Below, piece after piece: positions 15,745 to 26,429 of a stretch of 34,679 nt of DNA; positions within the stretch are counted from its first letter, which is position 1, and the number at the start of each line of letters is the position of its first letter. The translations under genes and the position numbers were made by a program. The stretch lies in the NCBI GenBank assembly GCA_024642265.1, contig JAHEBL010000030.1, positions 1 through 34,679 on the forward strand, given 5' to 3'. The notes under the pieces are model-generated. The model saw nothing but the letters and a program-made list of their open reading frames with translations, searched no databases and had not been told where the DNA came from. This DNA comes from Haliea sp. (GTDB lineage: Bacteria > Pseudomonadota > Gammaproteobacteria > Pseudomonadales > Halieaceae).

Positions 15745-16371
15745 TCAGCCGGGCTGCGTGCCGAATATCTTGTCCCAGAAGGGAGAGCTGACACCGTAGC
15801 GGCCACCTTCACCGGAATAGTGATGCTTCAGGTGATAGTGCTTGAGGTACTTGGCCACCGGGTTGCGCATGGGGAAGTGGTGAGTTGAGTAGTGGATATA
15901 GTCGTAGATCAGGTAGCCGATGATGAAAAAGGCACAGAACGGCTGTATCCAGGGCTGGGGAATAAACAAGCCGAACAGCAGGTAGAGCACCAGCATGATG
16001 GGGATCGCGCCGGCCGGCGGCATGACCAGCCGGGTCTTGTCCTTCGGGTCCTCGTGGTGATTGCCGTGAAACAGGAACACCAGCCACTTGCCCAGCTTGC
16101 TCTTCGCGGGAAAGTGGAACAGGAAACGGTGCAGGCAGTACTCCGTCAGGGACCAGGTGAAGATGCCGGCCACGCCGATGGCAAGTACCGGCAGCAGGGG
16201 CAGGTCGTACAGCGCGAAACTGCGCCAGATCAGGTAGCCAGCGATGGGACCCCACATCAACAGGGGGGTGATGGGGTGGACGTGGGACAGTCGTTCGAGC
16301 AGGTCGTTCTCGAACAGGCGGATGGACTGGTGTTGTTTTTCAGGCTGCATAGGAGTCGATGTCGGCGTCAC
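15745..16371 (-). CDS. Fatty acid hydroxylase / sterol desaturase family protein
   Basis: This 208-residue membrane di-iron oxygenase has about four membrane segments (38-75 and 120-160). The histidine clusters are HRFLFH (81-86), HGNHH (102-106), HYSTHH (160-165) and HYHLKHH (178-184). The arrangement resembles fatty-acid 2-hydroxylases of the FA2H/Scs7 group, which hydroxylate the N-acyl chain of sphingolipids in eukaryotes. That fits the ceramide genes nearby, but activity on another acyl chain cannot be excluded. GTG 16371 has GAGG nine bases upstream and overlaps the upstream acyltransferase by 32 bases; ATG 16350 is an alternative without a ribosome site. Confidence 0.85.
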   Translation of the reverse strand: MTPTSTPMQPEKQHQSIRLFENDLLERLSHVHPITPLLMWGPIAGYLIWRSFALYDLPLLPVLAIGVAGIFTWSLTEYCLHRFLFHFPAKSKLGKWLVFLFHGNHHEDPKDKTRLVMPPAGAIPIMLVLYLLFGLFIPQPWIQPFCAFFIIGYLIYDYIHYSTHHFPMRNPVAKYLKHYHLKHHYSGEGGRYGVSSPFWDKIFGTQPG

Positions 16372-17329
16372 TGCCGCTTACCTCGGATTTGTGAAGTGCA
16401 GGGTTTTTGGGCCACAGGCGTTTTGAGCAGAACCAGTCTGCCGGGTGCTGGCGAATCCAGTCCTCGAAGTGCTCGTGAACCTGCTGGATCATGTCTATGG
16501 CCTGGGCGGTTTCATCGGCCTCCGGATTGCGCGGACGCACCGGCGGGTGAAAGATGACGTGATAGCGCGCGTCCTCTCGCCGTACTATTTGTATGGGCAC
16601 CAGGTCGCAGTGGTTTTTGAGGGCGAGCTTGGCCGGCAGTATGGTCGAGGTCTTGTCGTAGCCGAAAAAGCGGATCGGCTTGCCGTCGTCGACCCGCCGG
16701 TCCATCACCATTCCCACGGTGCGGCCTTCCTTCAGGGCCCGCATCAGCAGTCGGGCGCTGTTATCCCGGGGCAACAACTGGCAGTTCAGCGCCTGGCGCG
16801 AATCCAGCAGCAGGCGATCCAGCAACGGGTTGGTGGGCGGCGAGTACAGGCTGGCGTTGGGCATGCCCATTTTGGCCATGGCGGAGCAGGCCACCTCCCA
16901 GTTGCTCTGGTGGGCCGAGACCATAATGCAGGGCTTGCCGGGGTCGGAGTAGGTGGCGATGGGCTCGCGTATCTCGATAGTGATGCGGTCGCTGTCTGTG
17001 AGCAGGGTCTCCAGGTGCGGATATTCCGCCAGCACCCGCCCCGCCCGGCCCCAGGCCTTTTTGACCAGCTGGTCCAGTTGCCTGTCATCCAGCTCCGGGA
17101 AGGCCAGTGCCAGGTTGGTGCGGAATATCGCTGTCTTGCGCTTCAGCCGGGGGCCGACAAAGGCGCCCACTTTCTCGCCGAAACGCGAGGCGGCATCAAT
17201 GGGCAGCAGGCGCGCCAGCCGGGCCACCAGCCAGACGAAGGCGTAGTCCACACGCCACAGCAGGCGCTGCAGGAAGGGGTATTCCCGCGCCAGCTTGCGC
17301 ATTGAATTGCCAACAATGAACTCAGCCAC
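16340..17329 (-). CDS. LpxL/HtrB-like acyltransferase
   Basis: This 329-residue LpxL-type acyltransferase has an N-terminal membrane segment (about 28-45), FRTNLALAFPELD, the intact catalytic dyad His140-QSNW-Glu145, MVMDRRVDDGKPIRFFG, and the C-terminal HPADWFCSKRLWP. The family moves acyl chains from acyl-ACP to lipid A precursors at the inner membrane. Standard lpxL lies elsewhere in most gammaproteobacteria; here it sits with a fatty-acid hydroxylase, a second LpxL-like gene and ceramide genes, so its acceptor may be a special lipid. The start is GTG 17329 (AAGG nearby) or ATG 17302 (MRKLARE). It is the first gene of the trio 16340-17329, 15745-16371, 14806-15738. Confidence 0.87.
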   Translation of the reverse strand: MAEFIVGNSMRKLAREYPFLQRLLWRVDYAFVWLVARLARLLPIDAASRFGEKVGAFVGPRLKRKTAIFRTNLALAFPELDDRQLDQLVKKAWGRAGRVLAEYPHLETLLTDSDRITIEIREPIATYSDPGKPCIMVSAHQSNWEVACSAMAKMGMPNASLYSPPTNPLLDRLLLDSRQALNCQLLPRDNSARLLMRALKEGRTVGMVMDRRVDDGKPIRFFGYDKTSTILPAKLALKNHCDLVPIQIVRREDARYHVIFHPPVRPRNPEADETAQAIDMIQQVHEHFEDWIRQHPADWFCSKRLWPKNPALHKSEVSGSDADIDSYAA

Positions 17330-17379
17330 GGACCTTATCCAGCCTGTAAGTATCGTCTGTCATTTGGGCCGGTATTATA
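17322..17379 (-). promoter_or_regulatory. -10 element and possible 13-codon leader ORF before the LpxL-like gene
   Basis: A perfect TATAAT lies at 17379-17374 on the minus strand, but no good -35 element precedes it. Transcription from it would start near 17367. An ATG at 17363 opens a 13-codon frame whose TGA (17324-17322) overlaps the GTG start of the acyltransferase. Whether this short ORF is translated is unknown. Confidence 0.3.
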
Positions 17380-17416
17380 GCTCAAACAGGCTCTTTTTCC
17401 GGCTCGGAAATAGCGG

Positions 17417-18352
17417 TCATAGTTCCGCTTTGTGAAGCTGTTCGAGACCTGGTCGCAGGCCGATGGTGGGCTCCCAGCCGGTGCTGGCGGTGATGAGTTC
17501 GTTGTCAGTCACCCAGTTGCTGTGCCGCAGTTCCCGCAGTTTGGGTGGGGTCAGCATGGGGGATCGCCCGGTCAGCCCTGCGCTGCGGACATTGGCCCAG
17601 GCCAGGCTGTCCAGCAACCAGCGGGGCACCTGCCAGAGGCGGACCTTGCGGCCCCATACTGCGGCCACCAGATCGGCCATTTCGCGCCAGTCGTAGCCAT
17701 TGGGCTTGCCGTCGCACAGGGTCAGGGTCTGGTGGCGGGTCGCATCACTTTGCAGGCAGGCAATCACCGCGGCCACCAGGTCGCTGACATGGATAAGGGA
17801 GATGCGGGCTTTGGTGTCCCCGGGGACCGGGGCAATTCCCCTGGCCATGGCCTGGAACACGGGCAGCATCTCCTTGTCGCCCGGCCCGTATACTGCGGGC
17901 GGACGCAGAATCACCCAGTCCAGTGCCGGGTGTGAGTCCAGCAGGGACTCACCGGCGCGCTTGCTGGCAGCGTACCAGGACAGTGCGGGTTCGCGCGCGG
18001 CCAGGGATGACAGCAACAGCAGGCGAGGCGGCATGGCCTGCGCATTGACGGCCTCCAGCACCTTGCCCGTGCCGGTGACATTGATGTGGTTGAAATCCTG
18101 CTGCGAGCTGCCCCGGACGGCCCCTGCCGCGTGGATCACGGCGGCAGCGCCACAGACAAGTCGTTGCAGTGCGGCGCTATCGTCCAGGTCGCCCTCGATG
18201 AGACTGACCCCCTGGCGGCTCAGGTGCAGGGCCCGCCCGGGTGTTCTGGCCAATGCTCTTACGCGAAAGCCCTGTTGCAGCAGCCCGGCACACAGTTCCG
18301 TGCCGATAAACCCCGTGGCGCCGGTGACAGCGACCAGGCTGCCCTGGGCAAT
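17417..18352 (-). CDS. Extended SDR, ceramide-reductase-like (no canonical start codon)
   Basis: This NAD(P)-dependent extended SDR has about 311 residues. The dinucleotide loop VTGATGFIG lies just after the start, the nucleotide-specificity strand is followed by EGDLDD, VIHAAG follows, and the catalytic motif is Y-A-A-S-K (WYAASKRAGE). Beside a fatty-acyl-AMP ligase and near spt and acp, it corresponds to the Caulobacter SDR CerR, which reduces the 3-oxo group of the ceramide precursor. No in-frame ATG, GTG or TTG lies upstream of the Rossmann loop within this frame; the first TTG (18253) would delete the cofactor site. Candidate starts are ATT 18352 and CTG 18355 or 18337, at the FAAL stop. 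Coordinates use ATT 18352. Translation is probably coupled to the FAAL. Confidence 0.8.
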   Translation of the reverse strand: MAQGSLVAVTGATGFIGTELCAGLLQQGFRVRALARTPGRALHLSRQGVSLIEGDLDDSAALQRLVCGAAAVIHAAGAVRGSSQQDFNHINVTGTGKVLEAVNAQAMPPRLLLLSSLAAREPALSWYAASKRAGESLLDSHPALDWVILRPPAVYGPGDKEMLPVFQAMARGIAPVPGDTKARISLIHVSDLVAAVIACLQSDATRHQTLTLCDGKPNGYDWREMADLVAAVWGRKVRLWQVPRWLLDSLAWANVRSAGLTGRSPMLTPPKLRELRHSNWVTDNELITASTGWEPTIGLRPGLEQLHKAEL

Positions 18353-20133
18353 CAGGCTGATGCGACCCTCAGGCGGAACTCTTCGGTGACCGCGTTCAGG
18401 TTGTCGGCCTCGTGGGTGCTGATAAAGTCCAGGCGCGCCTTGGCGCGGGACAGCTTGCCTGAGGATGTCTTGGGCAGGGCGTGGGGTGATACCAGCTCGA
18501 CGTAGCAGTCGAGGCTCATTTCCAGGCGCAGCAGGGCGCTCAGGCGGCGTACCAGGTTATTGCGCTTCTTGCTGTCAGTTTCCCGGCACTGCACCAGCAG
18601 CACACACATTTCCTCGCCTTCGTGGTCGGGTACCGAGAACGCCACCGCGTCGCCGGAACGCACTTCCGGTTCTGCTTCGGCGATATGCTCAAGATCCTGC
18701 GGCCAGATGTTGCGGCCGTGGATGATAATGAGGTCTTTCTTGCGGCCGGTGATGGTCAGCACGCCGTCCACCAGGTAGCCGATGTCGCCGGTGTTGAGCC
18801 AGCCGTCCGCGTCGAGGGCGTGGCTCGATTCCTCAGGCAGGTTGAAATAGCCTGACATGACGCTGGGGCCGCGCAGGTAGATCACGCCGCTGTGCCAGTC
18901 GTCCAGTACCGTCTCCTCGCCATCGCGAATCTGTACTTCGAAATTCGGCAACGGCACGCCGCAGTTGACGAAATGGCGACCGCGACCGCGCTGGTCGCTC
19001 TCGTCCAGCAGGATCGCGCGGTGATGATCGGACAGGTGATCGCTGTCGATATGGTGGGTGGTGAAGCCGGTCCACAGCGGTGAAAAGCTGACCCCGAGGG
19101 TACATTCGGCCATGCCGTAGCAGGCCAGGAAGGCGCGCCGGTCAAAGCCGCAGGGCTGCAACAGCTCGGCGAAGTAATCCAGCGTATCAGGGCGGATCAT
19201 CTCGGCGCCAATACCAGCCACCCGCCAGTTGCTCAGGTCGTAGTTGGCGATATCGTTGGGGCGTACGCGACGTGCGCAGAGGTCGTAGCCGAAAGACGGC
19301 GCAAAGGAAATGGTGGCGCGCGACTTGGTCATCAGCTCCAGCCACTGGCGCGGGCGCATGGCGAACTCGCGGGTATCCAGGTAATCGATGGAAACCTGTG
19401 CCGCCATCGGAACCAGCATGAAGCCCACCAGGCCCATGTCGTGGTAGAAAGGCAGCCAGGACATCATGCGGTCATCACCGTTCATCATCAGGCCGTGCGC
19501 GATAATGCCCTGCAGGTTCGCCATCGCCGTCTCGTGCTTGATGACCACGCCGCGGGGAAAGCGCGTGCTGCCGGAGGTGTACTGGATATAGGAAATATCG
19601 CCCGGATTGATCTGCGGCAGTGCCTGCTGGGTCGCAGGCAGGGCGTAGAAGGCTTCGGGTTTATCGACCATGCGCAGGGCCAGGCCTTCGCTCGCCTCGA
19701 GCAGGAATGACAGGTAACCCTCTGAGGCCACGGCAATAGCTGCGTCGCTGGCTTCCAGCAGCCGCTGCAACTGGGCCACGTAGGCGTGATGGGCGCCCAC
19801 CTTGACGGAAGCCGGCAGGGCAACGGGAATCAGGCCTGCATACTGGCAGGCGTAGAAAAAACGGACAAACTCGGGATCAGTCTCGGCCACCAGGGCAACC
19901 CGGCTGCCCGCTTCCAGGCCCAGCCCCAGCAACTTGTGCGCAAGGTCAATGGCCTCCAGGCGCAGCTCACGATAGGGCAGTGCGCTGTAGATGGCGCCGC
20001 GGCCGGTGTAGAAGTTGGCGCCGGTATCGCCCTGTGCGGCGTAGTCCAGAGCCTGGGTCAGCGTTGCAAAATCGGCAGCGCGAAACTGCAGTGAATGATT
20101 CGTCGGCGTGGGGTTGAGTTCAGGAGATGACAA
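18352..20133 (-). CDS. Fatty-acyl-AMP ligase / acyl-ACP synthetase (FAAL type)
   Basis: An adenylate-forming enzyme of about 593 residues. It should activate a fatty acid as acyl-AMP and load it on a carrier protein. Signatures are the P-loop-like YTSGSTRFPRGV (185-196), SWLPFYHDMGLVG, ACYGMAECTLGVS (A5), WLNTGDIGYLVDGVLTITGRKKD (A7-A8), HGRNIWPQDLE and the C-terminal LPKTSSGKLSR with the A10 Lys. The H-D-M-G-L-V and N-I-W-P-Q-D-L-E segments are typical of FAALs. TTG 20133 has GAGGA seven bases upstream and gives a normal family length; GTG 20199 is an alternative with GGAGG too close. The SDR follows with overlapping stop/start. In Caulobacter the neighbouring acyl synthetase is required for ceramide synthesis. 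Confidence 0.87.
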   Translation of the reverse strand: MSSPELNPTPTNHSLQFRAADFATLTQALDYAAQGDTGANFYTGRGAIYSALPYRELRLEAIDLAHKLLGLGLEAGSRVALVAETDPEFVRFFYACQYAGLIPVALPASVKVGAHHAYVAQLQRLLEASDAAIAVASEGYLSFLLEASEGLALRMVDKPEAFYALPATQQALPQINPGDISYIQYTSGSTRFPRGVVIKHETAMANLQGIIAHGLMMNGDDRMMSWLPFYHDMGLVGFMLVPMAAQVSIDYLDTREFAMRPRQWLELMTKSRATISFAPSFGYDLCARRVRPNDIANYDLSNWRVAGIGAEMIRPDTLDYFAELLQPCGFDRRAFLACYGMAECTLGVSFSPLWTGFTTHHIDSDHLSDHHRAILLDESDQRGRGRHFVNCGVPLPNFEVQIRDGEETVLDDWHSGVIYLRGPSVMSGYFNLPEESSHALDADGWLNTGDIGYLVDGVLTITGRKKDLIIIHGRNIWPQDLEHIAEAEPEVRSGDAVAFSVPDHEGEEMCVLLVQCRETDSKKRNNLVRRLSALLRLEMSLDCYVELVSPHALPKTSSGKLSRAKARLDFISTHEADNLNAVTEEFRLRVASA

Positions 20134-20534
20134 GGGATATTCCTCAATTTGTGGCAGCCTGTCCGACGCTGCTTGTCCAATATAGTTCAAATGCTTCACC
20201 CTCCGAATGGCCGAGGAATGAAGCCCAGATCAATAAAGTCATTAGGTATCGTGGGGTGGCGTTGTGTTCTGCGTGTCACTTTGCGCCCTCACCTTCCGGC
20301 AACCTGGACTGGTTACCAGACACGGCGCAACTTTAGCATTTTCGGGCCTGCGGCTCATGGGTAATAATACCAATGAAGAGTGCGTATTAGTGCATGATCG
20401 GCCCTGTTTTGCTCCGGCTGTGTGCGGCGCAAGTCCATGTTATTTAGGCACTTTTCCCCAATTTATTTCTCTGGTCCGGCTTTGGGCTGTATACTGTCTG
20501 ACTTTGCCTTCGAGGGCGTCCAGCAGGGGAAGTC
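20134..20534. promoter_or_regulatory. Divergent intergenic region between FAAL and the GNAT acyltransferase
   Basis: About 400 bases lie between the two divergent genes if TTG 20133 starts the FAAL. A -10-like TATACT (20490-20495) with a poor -35 (20467-20472) could drive the plus-strand gene. I see no sigma-54 promoter, strong dyad, terminator or RNA gene. The stretch is less GC-rich than the genes beside it, as expected for promoters. Confidence 0.4.
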
Positions 20535-21677
20535 ATGGTCAGTTCCGGCGATTCACCGGTAAGCCTCGAGGTGGTGACAGAGCCCGCCCAGTGGCGCCAC
20601 TTTCGGGCGCTGCCGCACCGCCTCTACGCTGCTGACCCCGCCTGGGTCGCCCCCCTGGATTTCGAGCAGCGCCAGCGATTTTCGCCGGCCAATCACTTCT
20701 TTGAGCACGCCCGCTGGCGCGCCTGGCTGGCTTTCCGGGGCAGCGTGGTGGTGGGTCGCGTCACCGCCCAGATCGATGAGATGCACCTGCGCCAGCATGC
20801 TGACGGGGTCGGCTATTTCGGCATGCTGGAATGCGAGGACGACCCGGCCGTGTTTGCCGCCCTGCTCGAGGCCGCCGAAGCATGGCTGCGCAGTGAGGGT
20901 ATGCAGCGGGTGCGCGGGCCACTCAACCTGCACATCAACGAAGAGGTCGGCCTGCTGGTCGACGGGTTTTCCACCCCGCCGTTCGTGTTGATGGGGCATG
21001 CGCTTCCCTACTACGGCGCCGCTATCGAGGGGCAGGGCTATCACGGGGTGAAGGATCTGCTGGCGTATCACATCCGCCCGGACTTCGAGCCGCCCCGGGT
21101 GATGACCAAACTGGCCGAGCGCGTCTCGGACCGGGTGAAAGTAAGGTCTGTGCGCCGCAAGCAGCTGGGTGAAGACGCGGGAATCATGCTGGATATCTTT
21201 AACGATGCCTGGGAGAAAAACTGGGGTTTCGTCCCGCTGGCGGCGGCGGAGTGGGAGGAGACAGTCCGCACCCTGGCCAAGCTGATGCCGGACGACTATA
21301 TCCAGATCGCCGAGTGCGATGGCGAGCCGGTGGCGTTTATCGTGGCTCTGCCCAACCTCAATGAGGCGATCAGGGACCTCAAGGGGAAATTGCTGCCCTT
21401 TGGCTGGGCCAAACTGTTGTGGCGTCTCAAGGTGCGCCATCCGCAGACTGCCCGCATACCCCTGATGGGGGTGCGCCAGAGCTTTCAGCACTCCCGCCTG
21501 GGGCCGACCCTCGCGTTCATGGTGATCGACGCCGTGCGCAAGGCGATGCATGCCCGGGGTGTGAAAAATGTCGAGATGGGCTGGATCCTCGAGGATAACG
21601 ACGGCATGCGCAATATCATTGAAACTATCGGTGGCCAGGCGTATAAGCGCTACCGCGTATACGAAAAAGACCTATAG
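20535..21677 (+). CDS. GNAT-fold N-acyltransferase, probable bacterial ceramide synthase (bCerS/YghO type)
   Basis: The protein has 380 residues. Its N-terminal part (PHRLYAADPAWVAPLDFEQRQRFSP, NHFFEHARWRAWLAF, VVGRVTAQID) and C-terminal part (NDAWEKNWGFVPL, QIAECDGEPVAFIVALPNLNEAI, EMGWILEDNDGMRNIIETIGGQAYKRYRVYEKDL) have the pattern of YghO-like GNAT proteins. The Caulobacter member of this family is the ceramide synthase that N-acylates 3-ketosphinganine. The other four core ceramide genes occur within 9 kb, so this function is likely. ATG 20535 has AGGGGAA upstream. The nucleotidyltransferase follows after 10 bases. Family recognition is from memory; the substrate is inferred from context. 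Confidence 0.8.
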   Translation: MVSSGDSPVSLEVVTEPAQWRHFRALPHRLYAADPAWVAPLDFEQRQRFSPANHFFEHARWRAWLAFRGSVVVGRVTAQIDEMHLRQHADGVGYFGMLECEDDPAVFAALLEAAEAWLRSEGMQRVRGPLNLHINEEVGLLVDGFSTPPFVLMGHALPYYGAAIEGQGYHGVKDLLAYHIRPDFEPPRVMTKLAERVSDRVKVRSVRRKQLGEDAGIMLDIFNDAWEKNWGFVPLAAAEWEETVRTLAKLMPDDYIQIAECDGEPVAFIVALPNLNEAIRDLKGKLLPFGWAKLLWRLKVRHPQTARIPLMGVRQSFQHSRLGPTLAFMVIDAVRKAMHARGVKNVEMGWILEDNDGMRNIIETIGGQAYKRYRVYEKDL

Positions 21678-21687
21678 AAGGGACATC

Positions 21688-22506
21688 ATGCATCTCAATC
21701 CCGAACAGCATCAACTGACGGCAATCGTCCTGGCGGGCGACCGGACCAAGGCCGATTCATTGATCAACCACTCCAAGGTTGGCAGCAAGGCCATGATCGA
21801 TATCGACGGCCTGCCGATGGTGCGAAGGGTGCTCAACGCCCTGCGGTTGTCGCGGGTGGTCAACAAGATTGCCCTGTCCGGACCCGAGGCCAGCGAAGTG
21901 GCCAAGGACGAGCAGTTATCACAGTGGGTGGCGGACAAAGAGGTGATCTGGAGTGAGCCCGGTGTCAGCCCCAGCACCAGTGCCTACCAGGCCATGCAGG
22001 CACTGGCGCCGGAAGAGTCGGTATTGCTGACCACGGCGGATCACCCCCTGCTGACCGCCGAGATTGTCGATGCTTTCGGTCGCCAGAGCCTGGCAGATGA
22101 CGTCGATGTCGTGGTGGGGCTGGCGCCGCACGCGCTGGTGCTGGAGGCCTATCCCGGCATCAAGAAAACCGTGTTGCACTTCAGTGACGGTGAGTTCTGT
22201 GGCTGTAACCTGTTTGCTTTCATCACCCCCGAGGGGCGCCGCGCCGCGCGTTTCTGGCGCCGTATCGAGCAACAGCGCAAAAAGCCGCTGGTGGTGATCG
22301 GCCTGCTGGGATGGTGGACGGTTATCCGCTACCGCCTGGGCCTGTTGTCGTTGGAGGAGGCGCTGGCCAAGTTGAGCAAGCGCCTGGGCCTGCGTATACG
22401 CGCAGTGATATTACCCTACGCCAATGCCGCTATTGATGTGGATTCGGTTGCCGATCTCATGTTGGTCAAGGGCGCGCTGGCCCGTGCCGCCGAGGAAAAT
22501 GCCTGA
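21688..22506 (+). CDS. MobA-like NTP transferase (nucleotidyltransferase)
   Basis: This 272-residue protein has the GT-A-like NTP-transferase fold: AIVLAGDRTKADSL near residues 12-25, SKAMIDIDGLPMVRRVL with the substrate-binding Lys, and a metal-binding Asp in VLLTTADHPLLT. It is probably cytoplasmic and would transfer a nucleotide to a phosphorylated acceptor, as in CDP- or GDP-activation. AAGGGA lies before ATG 21688, which is the start although the frame is open earlier inside the GNAT gene. Being downstream of the ceramide-synthase-like gene suggests a role in head-group activation, but this is inference. Confidence 0.8.
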   Translation: MHLNPEQHQLTAIVLAGDRTKADSLINHSKVGSKAMIDIDGLPMVRRVLNALRLSRVVNKIALSGPEASEVAKDEQLSQWVADKEVIWSEPGVSPSTSAYQAMQALAPEESVLLTTADHPLLTAEIVDAFGRQSLADDVDVVVGLAPHALVLEAYPGIKKTVLHFSDGEFCGCNLFAFITPEGRRAARFWRRIEQQRKKPLVVIGLLGWWTVIRYRLGLLSLEEALAKLSKRLGLRIRAVILPYANAAIDVDSVADLMLVKGALARAAEENA

Positions 22507-22563
22507 GGCGGCATTGCCGCGGGGCCCGATCAATGCGACCCCGCCAGGACGTTATTTTCGCAA

Positions 22564-23490
22564 TTAACCCGGGCCGTAACTGCGCGACAGCGCTACCTGC
22601 TTTGATTCGCCGGCGCTGAATTCCCCGCTTGCGCCCTGGTAGTCACGCGAGTCGATCTCCAGTTGCCAACCCTCCCCACTGCGTTCCACCGAATAGCGGT
22701 TATAGCTTGCCGGCCTGCCGTGCAGCCCGAGCGCCGAGGCGGAGGGCACGGCGATGACCGGTACCTTGCCGTGGCTTGTGGCCAGCTCGTCACAATGGGC
22801 CCGGTGGCCGTGGCCGTTGAGCACCAGCTCCGCGCCGTGACGGCTGATGATAGCCTGCACCTCGGCGGCATCGGTCAGCCGTTTACGCCATTTTTCCTTG
22901 CCCGGCAGTGGTGAGTGGTGAAGGTAGACGACCCGGAACTGGCGCCTGGCATGGGCGGCGTCCAGCAGCGCCGGCAGTTGCGCCAGCTGCTCGCTGCCCG
23001 CTGTGCCGGTGGCCATAAAGGGGGGTTTGGGACAGGCTGTGCTCAGGCCGATAAAGGCGATGTCGCCCCGGGTGCGCAGGCTGGGGTAGATTGCCGCCAG
23101 GCTGTCCCGCGGACCGCCGGGTGCATCTGATGCCATGTAGTCCCGCCACAGTGCGAAGGTGTCGCGCCAGGGGCTTGGCACGGAGGCGTCGTGGTTGCCC
23201 GGGATCACGGCCACGTGGTCCGGCGCACCAAGATTCTGCAGCCAGGTCAGGGCCTGGCGGAATTCCTGGGGCAGGCCCACATGGGTCAGGTCACCGGTTA
23301 CCAGTACCTGGTCGAGTTCAAACTGCTCGAGGTCGCGCTGCAGCGCGGCCAGCACTTCGGGGCGGTGTTCAAAGCGTCGCCGCCGGCTCCAGGACAGGTA
23401 GCCAAGCGCGCGCTTGGACAGCAGGTCGCGAAAATGCACGCCTGCCAGCGAGCTCAGGTGGGGGTCGGAAATCTGCGCAAAGTGCTGCAT
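22564..23490 (-). CDS. Calcineurin-like metallophosphoesterase
   Basis: This 308-residue cytoplasmic protein has the full metallophosphoesterase motif set: ISDPHLS (D9, H11), VTGDLTHVG, IPGNHD, a YLHHSP histidine and NGHGHRAHC. It hydrolyses a phosphomono- or diester, or a pyrophosphate such as that of a nucleotide-linked lipid; LpxH-type enzymes share the fold. A strong AGGAGGAA ribosome site precedes ATG 23490, which is 20 bases after the murA stop. It is the last gene of the run acp, spt, murA, phosphoesterase and converges on the nucleotidyltransferase. The substrate is unknown; a lipid-phosphate intermediate is plausible from context. Confidence 0.85.
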   Translation of the reverse strand: MQHFAQISDPHLSSLAGVHFRDLLSKRALGYLSWSRRRRFEHRPEVLAALQRDLEQFELDQVLVTGDLTHVGLPQEFRQALTWLQNLGAPDHVAVIPGNHDASVPSPWRDTFALWRDYMASDAPGGPRDSLAAIYPSLRTRGDIAFIGLSTACPKPPFMATGTAGSEQLAQLPALLDAAHARRQFRVVYLHHSPLPGKEKWRKRLTDAAEVQAIISRHGAELVLNGHGHRAHCDELATSHGKVPVIAVPSASALGLHGRPASYNRYSVERSGEGWQLEIDSRDYQGASGEFSAGESKQVALSRSYGPG

Positions 23491-23510
23491 GGGGTTCCTC
23501 CTGGCGGTGT

Positions 23511-25963
<2,453 letters not shown>

Positions 25964-26109
25964 GGGATAGCCCTGTTGTACGGATTAAATGTGGCCGGTA
26001 AGCCTAGTCCACAAACGCTGAGCCCGCAGTGCCGGATTACACGTTTGAGATGGTACTTTTACGCACTGGAAATCCCGCGAATCAGGCGGAAGGACACTGA
26101 ACTCTTATC

Positions 26110-26352
26110 TCAGGGATTGAGTTCCCGGACCTTTACCGCCAGTTCACCGATGGTGTTTACGTCGGGCAGGATGTTGAGCGGAATCGAGATATCGAAGTGA
26201 TCCTCGATCTTCTCTATGAACTCCATGACCTCCAGGGAACTGAGGCCGATATCGGCCACAAGGTGGGTTGATTCCGTCAGTTCAATATTTTTTTTATTCT
26301 GTGATGCGAGAGCGCTGTACAGGAAACCCAGGTATTCTTGGTAATCGGTCAT
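26110..26352 (-). CDS. Acyl carrier protein of the sphingolipid cluster
   Basis: This acidic 80-residue protein has the four-helix ACP pattern. The phosphopantetheine site is G-L-S-S-L (36-40), with Ser39 aligned to the modified Ser of the usual D-S-L; the preceding Asp is replaced by Ser38. In Caulobacter a dedicated ACP sits beside spt and is needed for ceramide synthesis, so this one probably presents the acyl chain loaded by the FAAL to Spt. It is the first gene of the minus-strand run with spt, murA and the phosphoesterase, and it is divergent from the ELM1 gene across 77 bases that must contain both promoters; I could not pick out clear elements there. Confidence 0.88.
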   Translation of the reverse strand: MTDYQEYLGFLYSALASQNKKNIELTESTHLVADIGLSSLEVMEFIEKIEDHFDISIPLNILPDVNTIGELAVKVRELNP

Positions 26353-26429
26353 TTCGTCTCTACCCTTGCGCCACCCAAGGTAAGTCGCTAGATTTCGAAG
26401 GCTGGAACTATACCCATGGAAGAATGGTA

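Noticed and set aside
22507-22563. GCGGC-ATT-GCCGC hairpin as a terminator
   Set aside because: The stem is only five base pairs and no T-run follows it, so I do not call it.
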